Origin: Microbacterium hatanonis
GTDB lineage: Bacteria; Actinomycetota; Actinomycetes; Actinomycetales; Microbacteriaceae
Direction: 5' to 3'
DNA: 64,000 nucleotides
Assembly (NCBI RefSeq): GCF_008017415.1
Contig: NZ_VRSV01000001.1
Span: 2,075,880-2,139,879, forward strand
A program made the translations under genes and the position numbers. The notes beneath the pieces are model-generated. The model was not told where the DNA came from. It ran no database searches and was given only the letters and a program-made list of their open reading frames with translations. The stretch's first letter is position 1. Each line of letters begins with the position of its first letter. Of this stretch, positions 21,157 to 30,035 are shown piece after piece.

Positions 21157-22169
21157 GACTCCTCCCTTCCGACGAAGCGCCGTTGGAGCGCCGCGATGAT
21201 CAGCACGAAGATGATGAGGATCACGCCGATGGCCGCGGCGACGTCGGGGTTCTGCTGCTCGATGCCCTTCTGGTACATGAGGAGCACGGGTGAGGCGGAT
21301 GCGCCGTTCGGCCCGCCCCCGCCGGTGAGCAGGTAGGGCTCGGTGAACAGGTTCGCCCCGGTGATGGTCGCCAGGAGCAGCACGAGCACCGTCGCCGGCC
21401 GCACCCCCGGAACGGTGACGGTGAAGAACTGGCGCAGACGTCCGCCGCCGTCGACGGAGACCGATTCGTAGAGCTCCTTCGGAACATTCTGGAGCGCCGC
21501 GAGGAACAGCAGGATGTAGAACCCCAGGCCCTTCCAGGTGACGAAGATCGCGATCGTCGGCATCGCCAGCGCCGAGTTCACCAGCCACGACGGCGACGGC
21601 GCCAGCGGACCGAGCACGGCGTTGACGAGTCCCTGGTTGGAGAAGAGGAACAGCCACACCGCGACCACGGCGACCGACGCGCTGACGTACGGCACGTAGA
21701 AGGCCACGCGGAAGAACGTGCGTGCGTGCACGACGCGATCCAGCGCCGTGGCGAGGAGCAGCGACAGCACGAGCGTGAGGGGCACGTTGATGAGGAGGAA
21801 GATCCCGACGTTGCCGAACGACTGCCACACCGCGGGGTCGCTCAGGGCGGTGACGTAGTTCGCGAACCCGACGAACGGCCGATCGACCTGCGCGCCGGGT
21901 GCGGCGAAGAAGTAGTCCTGGAACGACATCCAGATCGCGAAGATCACCGGGTAGGCGAAGACGACCGCGATGAAGATGATGTACGGCGCCGAGAACAGGA
22001 TCCCCAGGGGCTGCTTGCCGAGGAGGCGCCCCCGCTTCCTCCTCGCCGGCGACTCCGCGTCGACGGCGCCGGGCGCGCCGGCCCGGCCGCGCCGCCCGGA
22101 ACCGGTCCCCGAGCCTGTCGAGGGGTCCGGTTCCGGGCGGCCGGCCCGGCCGGGAACGATGGCGGTCAT
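21153..22169 (-). CDS. Sugar ABC transporter permease, MalF type
   Basis: A 338-residue permease of the CUT1 class with six transmembrane segments after a hydrophilic N-terminus and the EAA loop KELYESVSVDGGGRLRQFF. SAPYIIFIAVVFAYPVIFAIWMSF-like first helix and SFQDYF are typical. The N-terminal 45 residues are abnormal, low-complexity and Gly/Arg/Pro-rich (DPSTGSGTGSGRRGRAGAPG), because a long hairpin repeat at 22078-22153 lies inside the coding sequence. The ATG at 22169 follows the binding-protein stop by one base. A shorter start after the repeat is possible but I see no Shine-Dalgarno there. Confidence 0.88.
   Translation of the reverse strand: MTAIVPGRAGRPEPDPSTGSGTGSGRRGRAGAPGAVDAESPARRKRGRLLGKQPLGILFSAPYIIFIAVVFAYPVIFAIWMSFQDYFFAAPGAQVDRPFVGFANYVTALSDPAVWQSFGNVGIFLLINVPLTLVLSLLLATALDRVVHARTFFRVAFYVPYVSASVAVVAVWLFLFSNQGLVNAVLGPLAPSPSWLVNSALAMPTIAIFVTWKGLGFYILLFLAALQNVPKELYESVSVDGGGRLRQFFTVTVPGVRPATVLVLLLATITGANLFTEPYLLTGGGGPNGASASPVLLMYQKGIEQQNPDVAAAIGVILIIFVLIIAALQRRFVGREES
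22078..22153. repeat. REP-like hairpin inside the MalF-type coding sequence
   Basis: A GC-rich arm at about 22078-22106 (ending GCCGCCCGGAACCGG) is inverted at about 22127-22153, with GAGCCTGTCGAG in the loop. The loop core GAGCYTGTCGA is the same as in the palindrome between sucD and sucC (33689-33718). It encodes the unusual Gly/Arg N-terminus of the permease. Confidence 0.65.
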
Positions 22170-22170
22170 G

Positions 22171-23454
22171 TCAGTTGCCCGCCACGAGACCGTTGATCTG
22201 CTCGGCCGCGTCCGAGAGGAAGGCGTCGACGCCCTCCTCACCGAAGATGACCGACTTCGAGTACCCGTCGCGGAAGGTCTGCCAGACCTCCACGGAGTTC
22301 GACACGTTCGGCACCTCGACGGTACGCGCGGCCTGGTCGCCGAAGAGCTGGTAGGCGGGGTTCGCGGCGAAGTAGTCGGCATAGGTGTCGGTGAGGTCCT
22401 GGCGCAGCGGCATCTGACCGGTCGCCTCGAGCCATGCGCCGTCCTGCTCCTCACTGGTGGCGAACTTCAGCACGTCCCACGCGGTGCCCTTGTTGTCGCA
22501 GGCCGTGAACAGACCGACGTTCTTGGCGTCGCTGAACGTCCAGGTGTCGGCGGCATCCGTGCCGTTCTCGGTCGGCACGGGCACGGCTCCCCAGTTCACG
22601 TCGTCGCCGTAGACCTGAACGGCCCACGGGCCCACGATCGCCATCGCGGCGTAGGCGTCGGCGAAGGCGTCGCCCTGATACTGCTCGTTGCCCGCCAGCT
22701 GCTCGGAGTAGATCGTCGCCCAGAAGTCGGCGACGGCCTGTCCGCTGTCGTCGTCGAAGGTCGACTGGCCGTCTTCGACGAGCTGCGTGCCGCCGGTCTG
22801 CGCCGCATAGAGCGGGTAGAAGTCGAACCACGACTGGAAGAACTCGCTCGTCGGGGCGGGGTTGATGGCGAACGGCGCGACGCCGGATTCCTTGATGGTG
22901 CGGGCCGTCGCGAGGAAGTCGTCGTAGGTGGACAGCTGCGGGTTCTCGGGGTCGAGCCCGGCCGCGGCGAACAGGTCCTTGTTGTAGAAGATCATCACCG
23001 GGTTCGACTTCCACGGCAGCTGGTAGAAGCCCCCGTCGTCCGAGCGGTACTGCTCGGCGAGCTCTCCGCTGCGTGCCGTGATGTAGTCGTCGCCGTCGGG
23101 GAAGTCCGACAGGTTGACGAGGCCGCCCTGGCGTTCGAACCCGGGGACGGCGGCCGGGGAGGTGTTGAAGATCAGGCACGGCGCGTTCCCCGCGGTGATC
23201 GCGGCGCTGATGACCTCTTCGCTCGACGACCCGGCGGGGATCTCCTGCGCGGTGACCTGCTCGTCGGGGTGGTCGGCGTTCCAGGCGTCGACCATCTGCT
23301 CGCCCCAGGAGATCTCGGCGGCGTTGTTGGAGTACCAGATCGTGATGGGGCCGCGAGCGTCGGTGTCGCCGCCGCCCCCGCCTCCGCCGCTGCAGGCAGT
23401 GAGGGCCAGGATTCCGGTCGCCGCAGCGACCGTGCTGAGGATGCGTCGTTGCAT
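22171..23454 (-). CDS. Sugar ABC transporter substrate-binding lipoprotein
   Basis: A 427-residue extracellular solute-binding protein of family 1. The lipoprotein signal peptide ends in LALTAC with Cys21, followed by a Gly-rich linker. Typical body motifs are ITIWYSNNAAE at the start of the mature domain, WKSNPVMIFYNKDLFAAAGLDP in the hinge region and an aromatic-rich binding cleft (SWFDFYPLYAAQ). The substrate is not readable from the sequence; the GH130 gene downstream points to a manno-oligosaccharide. GGAG is six bases before the ATG at 23454, and the LacI stop is one base upstream, so the whole cluster is one operon. Confidence 0.92.
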   Translation of the reverse strand: MQRRILSTVAAATGILALTACSGGGGGGGDTDARGPITIWYSNNAAEISWGEQMVDAWNADHPDEQVTAQEIPAGSSSEEVISAAITAGNAPCLIFNTSPAAVPGFERQGGLVNLSDFPDGDDYITARSGELAEQYRSDDGGFYQLPWKSNPVMIFYNKDLFAAAGLDPENPQLSTYDDFLATARTIKESGVAPFAINPAPTSEFFQSWFDFYPLYAAQTGGTQLVEDGQSTFDDDSGQAVADFWATIYSEQLAGNEQYQGDAFADAYAAMAIVGPWAVQVYGDDVNWGAVPVPTENGTDAADTWTFSDAKNVGLFTACDNKGTAWDVLKFATSEEQDGAWLEATGQMPLRQDLTDTYADYFAANPAYQLFGDQAARTVEVPNVSNSVEVWQTFRDGYSKSVIFGEEGVDAFLSDAAEQINGLVAGN

Positions 23455-23455
23455 G

Positions 23456-24505
23456 TCATTCTCCTTCGTGGGTGGCGACCGCAGCCGCCGGTGGGGTGCT
23501 CGTCGATGAGCGGATCGTGAGGGTCGGATCGGGAAGCGAGAGGTGTCGGGGCGGTTCGCCGTCGATCGCCCCCAGGAGGGTGCGGGCGGCGAACGCCCCC
23601 CACCCGCGGGCATCGGTGGTGACCGTCGTGAGAGCGGGATGCACGTGGCGGCCGATCTCGGTGTCGTCGAACCCGGTGATCGACAGGTCGCGGGGCACGC
23701 TGAGTCCGCGTCGCTGAGCCACTCCGAGGCCGGCGACGGCCATGGGGTCGTTGGAGTAGACGATCGCGGTCGGGGCCGTCGCAGCATCCAGCAGCTCCTG
23801 CGTCGCGCGGGCGCCCTCCGCCGCGCTGAAGTCGGTCACGACGACCCTCCCGCGCAGTCCGGCGCGCGCGGTGGCGTCGTCGAAGGCTGCGCGACGACGG
23901 GTTCCGTGCAGCATCGTCTCGGGTCCGGCGACGTGCGCGATCTCGCGGTGCCCGAGAGCGACGAGGTGCTCGACGGCGAGGCGGATGCCCGCGCCGTCGT
24001 CGACGGATACCGAGGAGAAGGGGCTCGGTGCGTCGGGGAAGCCCAGGGTGACCGCGACGAGTCCGAGGCTGTGGACGAGCTCGACGCGCGGGTCGTCCGC
24101 GCGGAGGTCGGTGAGGATGACTCCGTCGACGCGACGGTCGAGCGCGAGCCCGCGGTAGGTCTCGGCCTCCTGCCGGCCGGGGGTGGCGACCGCCATCACG
24201 AGCACCTGTCCGGAGACCGAGAAGACGTCTTCGAGCCCCGCGATGAGCGAGGGGAAGAACGGATCGGCCGCGATGACGTCGGGGCTGCGGCCGATGACCA
24301 GCCCGCACGCGAAGGCGCGGCCCACGCTCAGGGAACGGGCGCGGATGCTGGGGGTCCACCCCATCTCGGAGGCGACGGCGAGGATGCGCTCGCGCGTGTC
24401 CGGAGAGACGCCGGGCCGGTCGTTGAGGGCGAACGAGACGAGCCCCTTGCTGACGCCGGCCCGCTTGGCGACGTCGGCGATGGTCGGGCGGTCCGCCTGG
24501 CTCAT
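23456..24505 (-). CDS. LacI-family transcriptional regulator of the sugar locus
   Basis: A 349-residue repressor: helix-turn-helix at residues 8-28 (TIADVAKRAGVSKGLVSFAL), hinge helix at about 50-60 (SIRARSLSVGRA) and a periplasmic-binding-protein-like effector domain (65-340; ITGFDDTEIGRHVHPALTTV). It heads the operon it probably controls. The ATG at 24505 has GGGAG eight bases upstream; a GTG three codons earlier is possible but too close to that site. A matching operator overlaps the promoter at 24568-24581. A sugar released from the imported oligosaccharide is the likely inducer. Confidence 0.9.
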   Translation of the reverse strand: MSQADRPTIADVAKRAGVSKGLVSFALNDRPGVSPDTRERILAVASEMGWTPSIRARSLSVGRAFACGLVIGRSPDVIAADPFFPSLIAGLEDVFSVSGQVLVMAVATPGRQEAETYRGLALDRRVDGVILTDLRADDPRVELVHSLGLVAVTLGFPDAPSPFSSVSVDDGAGIRLAVEHLVALGHREIAHVAGPETMLHGTRRRAAFDDATARAGLRGRVVVTDFSAAEGARATQELLDAATAPTAIVYSNDPMAVAGLGVAQRRGLSVPRDLSITGFDDTEIGRHVHPALTTVTTDARGWGAFAARTLLGAIDGEPPRHLSLPDPTLTIRSSTSTPPAAAVATHEGE

Positions 24506-24567
24506 ACGCTGCACTCCCTCGTGTGGCGCGACGCCGAAACGTCTCGTTCGTCGTCGAATGCTCCTAT

Positions 24568-24581
24568 CTAAACCGGTTCAG
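24568..24581. promoter_or_regulatory. LacI-type operator in the sugar-operon promoter
   Basis: CTAAACCGGTTCAG is palindromic about a central CG, as expected for a LacI-family site. On the minus strand it lies between TTACGA and TTAGAT, spaced 17 bases like a -35/-10 pair, so a bound repressor would block RNA polymerase. The site is 63 bp upstream of the lacI-type gene. Confidence 0.72.
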
Positions 24582-24647
24582 GTCATTTTCGTAACCCCCC
24601 TGTCGAACGCGTCGCGCAAGCCCCGCCCTCCCCCGCTCCTGCGGCGG

Positions 24648-24653
24648 TAGCGT
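24648..24653 (+). promoter_or_regulatory. -10 hexamer, leaderless start of the disulfide reductase gene
   Basis: TAGCGT, six bases before the ATG at 24660, no Shine-Dalgarno. Confidence 0.55.
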
Positions 24654-24659
24654 GTCGCC

Positions 24660-26081
24660 ATGAGCGCGCGCGAATACGACGTCATCGTCATCGGAGCTGG
24701 TCCTGTCGGAGAGAACGTCGCCGATCGGGCCGTGCAGAGGGGCCTCTCGGCCGTCATCGTCGAGTCCGAGCTCGTGGGCGGCGAGTGCTCCTACTGGGCG
24801 TGCATGCCGTCGAAGGCCCTGCTGCGCAGCGGCGCGGCTCTGCGAGCGGCGCAGGCCGTCGACGGCGCGAAGCAGGCCGTCACGGGCGACCTCGATGTCG
24901 CCGCCGTCCTGCGCCGACGCGACTCGATGACCCATGACTGGAACGACTCGAGCCAGGTCGAATGGCTGCAGGGTGCGGGCATCGATCTGGTTCGCGGGTA
25001 CGGAGCTCTGACCGGCGAGAAGACCGTGCGGGTCACCGCCGACGACGGCTCCACGACAGACCTCGTCGCCCGGCACGCTGTCGCCGTGTGCACCGGATCC
25101 GCCGCCCTCCTCCCCGATATCCCGGGGCTCGCCGACGTCGCGCCGTGGACCAGCCGGGAGGCCACGAGCGCCCAGAAGATCCCCGCGTCGCTGGCGATCC
25201 TCGGCGGTGGCGTGGTCGGCGCCGAGATGGCGACCGCTTATGCGAGCCTGGGCAGTGCGGTCACTCTCGTGGCGCGCTCAGGGCTGCTCGCGAACAACGA
25301 ACCGTTCGCCGGAGAGCTCGTCGCCGCATCCCTCACCGACCTCGGTGTCACGGTGAAGACGGGACTGGACGCCGTCTCCGCCCGTCGCACCGACGCGGGC
25401 CTCGTCGCCGTCGAGCTGTCGAACGGCACCACCGTCGAAGCCGAAGAGGTGCTGGTCGCGACCGGGCGGGTCCCCCGCACCGGTGGACTCGGTCTCGAGA
25501 CGGTCGGACTCGAGCCCGACTCCTGGCTCGAGGTCGACGACACGCTGCTCGTGCGCGGGACGGATTGGCTCTACGCGGTGGGCGACGTGAACCACCGGGC
25601 GCTCCTCACCCACCAGGGCAAGTACCAGGCACGCGCCGCCGGCGACGTCATCGCCGCGCGCGCCCAAGGCACGCCGGTCGACGACGCCCCCTGGGGCACC
25701 CACGTCGCAACGGCTGATCACGACGCCGTACCGCAGGTGACCTTCACCGACCCCGAGGTCGCCTCGGTCGGATTCACCGCGGCCTCCGCCGAGAAGGCGG
25801 GCCGCCGCATCCGCGTTCTCGACTACGACCTGTCGTGGATCGCCGGGGCCAGCGAGCAGTCGGACTCGTACAAGGGGCAGGCTCGCGCGATCGTCGACGA
25901 GGACCGCGGCACGATCATCGGTGCGACCTTCGTCGGCCCCGACGTCGCCGAGCTCGTGCACTCGGCGACCATCGCGATCGTCGGCGAGGTGCCGCTCACG
26001 CGCCTCTGGCACGCCGTGCCGTCGTACCCGACCGTCAGCGAGGTCTGGCTGCGCCTGCTCGAGACCTACGGCCGCCCCTGA
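24660..26081 (+). CDS. Pyridine-nucleotide-disulfide oxidoreductase (lipoamide dehydrogenase-like)
   Basis: A 473-residue FAD/NAD(P) enzyme of the class I disulfide reductases. It has the FAD-binding VIVIGAGPVGENVADRA at the N-terminus, the redox-active pair CSYWAC (C-X4-C) followed by MPSKALLRSG, the NAD(P) fold LAILGGGVVGAEMATAYASL, LYAVGDVNHRALLTHQGKYQ and the C-terminal acid-base HAVPSYPTVSEVW. The sequence between the cysteines differs from true lipoamide dehydrogenases (usually LNVG), so its partner could be another disulfide such as mycothione or a metal; I leave it unnamed. It stands alone and ends before a nested hairpin shared with purH. Confidence 0.88.
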   Translation: MSAREYDVIVIGAGPVGENVADRAVQRGLSAVIVESELVGGECSYWACMPSKALLRSGAALRAAQAVDGAKQAVTGDLDVAAVLRRRDSMTHDWNDSSQVEWLQGAGIDLVRGYGALTGEKTVRVTADDGSTTDLVARHAVAVCTGSAALLPDIPGLADVAPWTSREATSAQKIPASLAILGGGVVGAEMATAYASLGSAVTLVARSGLLANNEPFAGELVAASLTDLGVTVKTGLDAVSARRTDAGLVAVELSNGTTVEAEEVLVATGRVPRTGGLGLETVGLEPDSWLEVDDTLLVRGTDWLYAVGDVNHRALLTHQGKYQARAAGDVIAARAQGTPVDDAPWGTHVATADHDAVPQVTFTDPEVASVGFTAASAEKAGRRIRVLDYDLSWIAGASEQSDSYKGQARAIVDEDRGTIIGATFVGPDVAELVHSATIAIVGEVPLTRLWHAVPSYPTVSEVWLRLLETYGRP

Positions 26082-26106
26082 CACCCGCTCTCCGCCCCCC
26101 GAACGA

Positions 26107-26179
26107 CCGCGAGACTTCATCCCGGCTACGAGACGTCGACCGACGGTTGACGTCTCGTGCCCAGGATGAAGTCTCGCGG
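26107..26179. repeat. Nested inverted-repeat element, copy 3 (different unit)
   Basis: Outer arms 26107-26122 (CCGCGAGACTTCATCC) and 26164-26179 are a perfect 16-bp inverted repeat; inner arms 26128-26137 (ACGAGACGTC) and 26149-26158 are a perfect 10-bp one. The unit CGAGAC occurs twice direct and twice inverted. The sequence differs from copies 1 and 2 but the layout is the same, again in a convergent junction. Confidence 0.75.
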
Positions 26180-26202
26180 TCTGCGCGAGGCGCGGCCGCG
26201 CG

Positions 26203-27810
26203 TCAGTGGAAGAAGTGGCGCTCGCCCGTGAAGAACATCGTCACGCCGGCGGCGCGGGCCGCGTCGATGACCTCCTCGTCGCGCACCGAACCCCCCGGCT
26301 GCACGATCGCCGACACCCCGGCGTCGAGCAGCACCTGGGGGCCGTCGGCGAAGGGGAAGAAGGCGTCGGATGCTGCGACCGAGCCCGCGGCGCGGTCACC
26401 GGCGCGCTCGACGGCCAGACGGCACGAGTCGACGCGGTTGACCTGACCCATGCCGATCCCGACCGTGGCCGATCCCTTGGCGAGCACGATGGCGTTGGAC
26501 TTCACCGCGCGGCACGACTTCCACGCGAAGATCAGGTTCTGCATCTCGGCCTCGCCGGGCTGCTCACCCGACACGAGCTGCCAGTCCTTCGCGACCGACT
26601 CGATGTCGTCGGGGAAGCGGTCGGCGTCCTGCAGCAGGAGTCCGCCCGAGACCAGGCGCACGTCGAGGCGCTCCTGCTCCCAGTCGGTCGGCAGGCACAG
26701 CACGCGCAGGTTCTGCTTGAGCTTGAAGACCTCGAGAGCCTCGGGCTCGAAGTCGGGCGCGATGATCACCTCGGTGAAGATGTCGCGCAGGTTCTCGGCC
26801 ATCTTCAGCGTCACGGTGCGGTTCGCCGCGATGACGCCGCCGAAGGCCGACACGGGGTCGCATTCGTGGGCACGCAGGTGGGCGCTGGCGATCTCGTCGA
26901 GCGCGTTGGGCGCGGCCACGGCGATGCCGCAGGGGTTCGCGTGCTTGATGATCGCGACGGCGGGCTTGACCATGTCGAACGCGGCGCGCAGCGCTGCATC
27001 CGCGTCGACGTAGTTGTTGTACGACATGCTCTTGCCCTGCAGCTGTCGCGCCTGGGCGATGCCGTGACCGCCGGCTCGGGAGTAGATCGCCGCACGCTGG
27101 TGCGAGTTCTCCCCGTAGCGGAGGGTCTCGAGACGCTCGGCCGCGATCGTCAGGTGCGCCGGCAGCTCGTCGGCGGAGGAGAGCGTGTCGTCGGCGAACC
27201 ACGTCGAGACGGCGGTGTCGTACGCGGCCGTGTGCGCGAAGGCGCGCGCGGCCAGCTCCCGACGCTGCGCGAGGGTCGTGCCGCCGGCGCCGAGCGCATC
27301 GATGATCGTGGGGTACGACTCGGGCGAGACGACGATGGCGACGTTGGCGTGGTTCTTCGCCGCCGCGCGCACCATCGCCGGACCCCCGATGTCGATCTGC
27401 TCGACGACGTCGTCGCCCTCGGCTCCCGAGGCGACCGTCTCGACGAACGGGTAGAGGTTCACCACGACGAGCTCGAACGGCGAGATGCCCAGCTCGTCGA
27501 GCTGGCGCTCATGGCTCTCCAGGCGGAGATCGGCGAGCAGCCCCGCGTGGACGCCCGGGTGCAGTGTCTTCACGCGACCGTCGAGCGACTCGGGGAAGCC
27601 GGTCACCGCCGATACGTCGGTGACGGCGTGGCCGGCCTCGCGGATGGTCGCCGCGGTCGAGCCCGTCGAGACGATCTCGACGCCGGCGGCGGCGAGGGCC
27701 TCCGCGAGGCGCAGCAGGTCGGTCTTATCGCTGACCGAGACGAGCGCGCGGCGGACTGCCACGACGTCGCGGTCGCGGTAGAGGGAGGGGTCGTGCCGAG
27801 GTCCGGCCAT
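26203..27810 (-). CDS. purH: Bifunctional AICAR transformylase / IMP cyclohydrolase PurH
   Basis: PurH performs the last two steps of IMP synthesis: AICAR (ZMP) plus 10-formyl-THF to FAICAR, then ring closure. The 535-residue protein has the N-terminal MGS-like cyclohydrolase (about 18-150; [48 protein letters not shown]) and the transformylase domain with [14 protein letters not shown], the Lys-His pair in [19 protein letters not shown] and the C-terminal FTGERHFFH. The ATG at 27810 has GGAG upstream, eight bases after purN. Its substrate ZMP is the ligand of the riboswitch before glyA-folD in this window. Confidence 0.98.
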   Translation of the reverse strand: MAGPRHDPSLYRDRDVVAVRRALVSVSDKTDLLRLAEALAAAGVEIVSTGSTAATIREAGHAVTDVSAVTGFPESLDGRVKTLHPGVHAGLLADLRLESHERQLDELGISPFELVVVNLYPFVETVASGAEGDDVVEQIDIGGPAMVRAAAKNHANVAIVVSPESYPTIIDALGAGGTTLAQRRELAARAFAHTAAYDTAVSTWFADDTLSSADELPAHLTIAAERLETLRYGENSHQRAAIYSRAGGHGIAQARQLQGKSMSYNNYVDADAALRAAFDMVKPAVAIIKHANPCGIAVAAPNALDEIASAHLRAHECDPVSAFGGVIAANRTVTLKMAENLRDIFTEVIIAPDFEPEALEVFKLKQNLRVLCLPTDWEQERLDVRLVSGGLLLQDADRFPDDIESVAKDWQLVSGEQPGEAEMQNLIFAWKSCRAVKSNAIVLAKGSATVGIGMGQVNRVDSCRLAVERAGDRAAGSVAASDAFFPFADGPQVLLDAGVSAIVQPGGSVRDEEVIDAARAAGVTMFFTGERHFFH

Positions 27811-27818
27811 GGGGACTC

Positions 27819-28457
27819 CTAGGGTGTGTCGAGGGCGGATGCTTCGTCTCGCCGAGCAGCGATCGGCGACGGGACGGTCGAGGAGAGGTCGAGATCGCCG
27901 GTCGCGATGCGGCGGACGACGTCGATGAGGAGCCGGCGCTCGACGGGCTTGATGCGGTCGTGGAGACGATGCTCGTCGTCTCCGGCCAGCACGGCGACGC
28001 GCTCCTGGGCGAGGATCGGTCCGGTGTCGACGCCGCTGTCCACGATGTGCACGGTCGCACCGGTCTCCGTGGCGCCGGCGGCGAGGGCGTCGCGCACGCC
28101 GTGCGCGCCGGGGAACTCGGGCAGGTAGGCCGGGTGGGTGTTGATGAGCCGCGGCGACCAGGCGTCGACGACCGCCGGCGGCAGCACGCGCATCAGGCCG
28201 CTGAGCACGACGAGGTCGGGGTTCCAGACGGCGAGCTGTTCGGTGAGCTCGCTCCCCCATTCGGCGCGCGAGTCGAACTGCTCGTACGCGACGAGGAACG
28301 TGGGGATGCCGAAGGCCTCGGCGTGCGCGAATCCCTCGGCCTCGCGGTCGGCCCCGACGACGATGACCCGCGCCGGGAAATCAGCGGATGCGGCGGCCTC
28401 GAGCAGGGCCCGGAGGTTCGACCCGGTGCCCGAGATGAGGACCGCGACCGTGAACAC
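27819..28457 (-). CDS. purN: Phosphoribosylglycinamide formyltransferase PurN
   Basis: The folate-dependent GAR transformylase of purine synthesis. The 212-residue product shows [13 protein letters not shown], the catalytic [17 protein letters not shown] region with the conserved His, and [20 protein letters not shown] with the catalytic Asp. It starts with GTG at 28457, six bases after a TAGACT box, so the purN-purH transcript appears leaderless. It is followed directly by purH and preceded by perM, the same order as in mycobacteria. Confidence 0.97.
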   Translation of the reverse strand: MFTVAVLISGTGSNLRALLEAAASADFPARVIVVGADREAEGFAHAEAFGIPTFLVAYEQFDSRAEWGSELTEQLAVWNPDLVVLSGLMRVLPPAVVDAWSPRLINTHPAYLPEFPGAHGVRDALAAGATETGATVHIVDSGVDTGPILAQERVAVLAGDDEHRLHDRIKPVERRLLIDVVRRIATGDLDLSSTVPSPIAARRDEASALDTP

Positions 28458-28461
28458 CCGG

Positions 28462-29979
28462 TCAGTCTACCGACGGGCGCCGCGGCCGCTCGTCGCCGTC
28501 CGACGCGCCCCCGCGCTCGAAGCCGGGGATCGGCTCGGTGGCGTCGGAGTCGACGGACACGGGACGGGGGTCTGCGCGGTCGCCCACGATCGTCGGCTCC
28601 GCCGATTCGGTCGGCGGTGCCTGCCACGTGTCGGTCGTCGGGACGGGACGCTCGGGGTGGGAGAACGGTCGCTCTGCTGCCAGACGGCGCCAGGTGTCGA
28701 GACCGGGGTCGGGCAGCGCAGGACGAGCGGGCACGACGGATGCGGCGACCTCGCGGCGCTCGTCGTCGCTCGCACGCCGCGGCAGGAGCAGAAGGATCGC
28801 GGCGCCCACGAGCACCTCGACTCCGACGGTGAACGCGAGAGCACCGGCGTCGGGTCCGATCCGCGCGAGTCGCCCGGGCCCGATCGATCCCGACCCGAGG
28901 ACGGCCAGGAGCGCGGCGAGGGCACCCGTGACGACCGCCACCGAGACCGCGAGCACGAGGCGGAACAGCAGACCGCCGTCGTGGTCGCGCGCCGCGTGGG
29001 GCATCGCGGCGAGGCGGGAGCGCAGCATCCATCCGGTCAGCACCCCGACGGACACCGGGAGCAGGGCGAGGAGCAGCAGCCACGTCGTCGACGACTCGGG
29101 GACGACCCCGAGCACCGGGATGCCGGGCAGCACCCCCAGCTGAGTGCCCGCGGGCGAGACGGCGGTGCCTTCGCCGAGCGCGAAGCCGGGGCCCGCGACG
29201 AACGAGAGCGCCCACACGATCAGCGTCGGCAGGTACGCGAGTTGCGCGAGGGCGAGCACGATCACTCCGGCGGCGTCGACGTGCGCGGCCTCGAACAGGG
29301 CGACGATCTCGCCGCCGCGCAGCAGTACGGCGGCGCCCGCGATCGCCGCCGCGACGCCGATCAGCCCCGTGACGGAGATGGCGGTGCCTCGCACGAGGAG
29401 ACCCGGCAGCGCTCCCCAGGTGCCGTGCTCGATCCGAGACCGCAGCCGTGCGATCGATCCGTGCTCGTCGAGGCGCCACGACTCGACGAATGCGCCGAGC
29501 ACGGCCGGGAGCCCGAAGACGAGGGCCGGGAAGAGCACCGCCTGCCACAGTTCGACGGTGGCGAGAGCGTTGGCGGTCGTCAGCGCGACGACGGCGGCGA
29601 TGGCCGTGAAGACCACGACCCCCGTCACCGCCCCGGTCGCGGGGGCACCGGCCTGAGCCGCGCGGCGACCGGATCGGGCGGCGAACAGCGCCGTGAAGAC
29701 GGCGAGGGCGAGCGGCGCGAGCGAGAGGGTGAACGACGCCGCCGTCGGGTCGATACCGGCGATGTTCAGGTACTCCGCCGGCAGAGTGAGATCGAGCGGC
29801 ACGAGGTGCCCGAGCTGCCAGATCGCCCCGCTCGCGGGCCAGAGCGTCGCCCAATCGGCGCCGGAACCGAAACCGACGACCCACAGGAGGGTCAGCGGTG
29901 CGAGCACGACGGCGACGCCGCCCGCTGCCGCGATGACGGCGTCGAGGGCGGCGAGGAGAACGACGAGGAGGCGATGCAT
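28462..29979 (-). CDS. Polytopic membrane protein, DUF6350 / PerM family
   Basis: A 505-residue integral membrane protein with about ten hydrophobic segments and a hydrophilic Pro/Glu-rich cytoplasmic tail (from about residue 400). Actinobacterial proteins of this family sit next to purN-purH; the mycobacterial member (Rv0955, PerM) is linked to cell division and persistence. The assignment rests on position, topology and size rather than a motif. A TAGGGT hexamer lies nine bases before the ATG at 29979. The gene ends four bases before the purN start on the same strand. CGCAGCATCC is at 29021. Confidence 0.7.
   Translation of the reverse strand: MHRLLVVLLAALDAVIAAAGGVAVVLAPLTLLWVVGFGSGADWATLWPASGAIWQLGHLVPLDLTLPAEYLNIAGIDPTAASFTLSLAPLALAVFTALFAARSGRRAAQAGAPATGAVTGVVVFTAIAAVVALTTANALATVELWQAVLFPALVFGLPAVLGAFVESWRLDEHGSIARLRSRIEHGTWGALPGLLVRGTAISVTGLIGVAAAIAGAAVLLRGGEIVALFEAAHVDAAGVIVLALAQLAYLPTLIVWALSFVAGPGFALGEGTAVSPAGTQLGVLPGIPVLGVVPESSTTWLLLLALLPVSVGVLTGWMLRSRLAAMPHAARDHDGGLLFRLVLAVSVAVVTGALAALLAVLGSGSIGPGRLARIGPDAGALAFTVGVEVLVGAAILLLLPRRASDDERREVAASVVPARPALPDPGLDTWRRLAAERPFSHPERPVPTTDTWQAPPTESAEPTIVGDRADPRPVSVDSDATEPIPGFERGGASDGDERPRRPSVD
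28464..28469 (-). promoter_or_regulatory. -10 hexamer, leaderless start of purN-purH
   Basis: TAGACT on the minus strand, six bases before the GTG at 28457. It lies over the perM stop codon region (perM ends at 28462). Confidence 0.5.
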
Positions 29980-30006
29980 GCGCGAACGACCCTACCCGCG
30001 GGTGCG

Positions 30007-30031
30007 GCGCGTCCCGCGACGGGACACGCGC
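30007..30031. terminator. Small hairpin between the deacetylase and perM genes
   Basis: GTCCCG and CGGGAC pair around CGA, with further GC pairs outside. It sits just past the deacetylase stop (minus strand); there is no T-tract. Confidence 0.4.
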
Positions 30032-30035
30032 AGGC

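Noticed and set aside
24509..24514. Upstream GTG start for the LacI-type regulator
   Set aside because: It lies inside or directly against the Shine-Dalgarno that serves the ATG at 24505.
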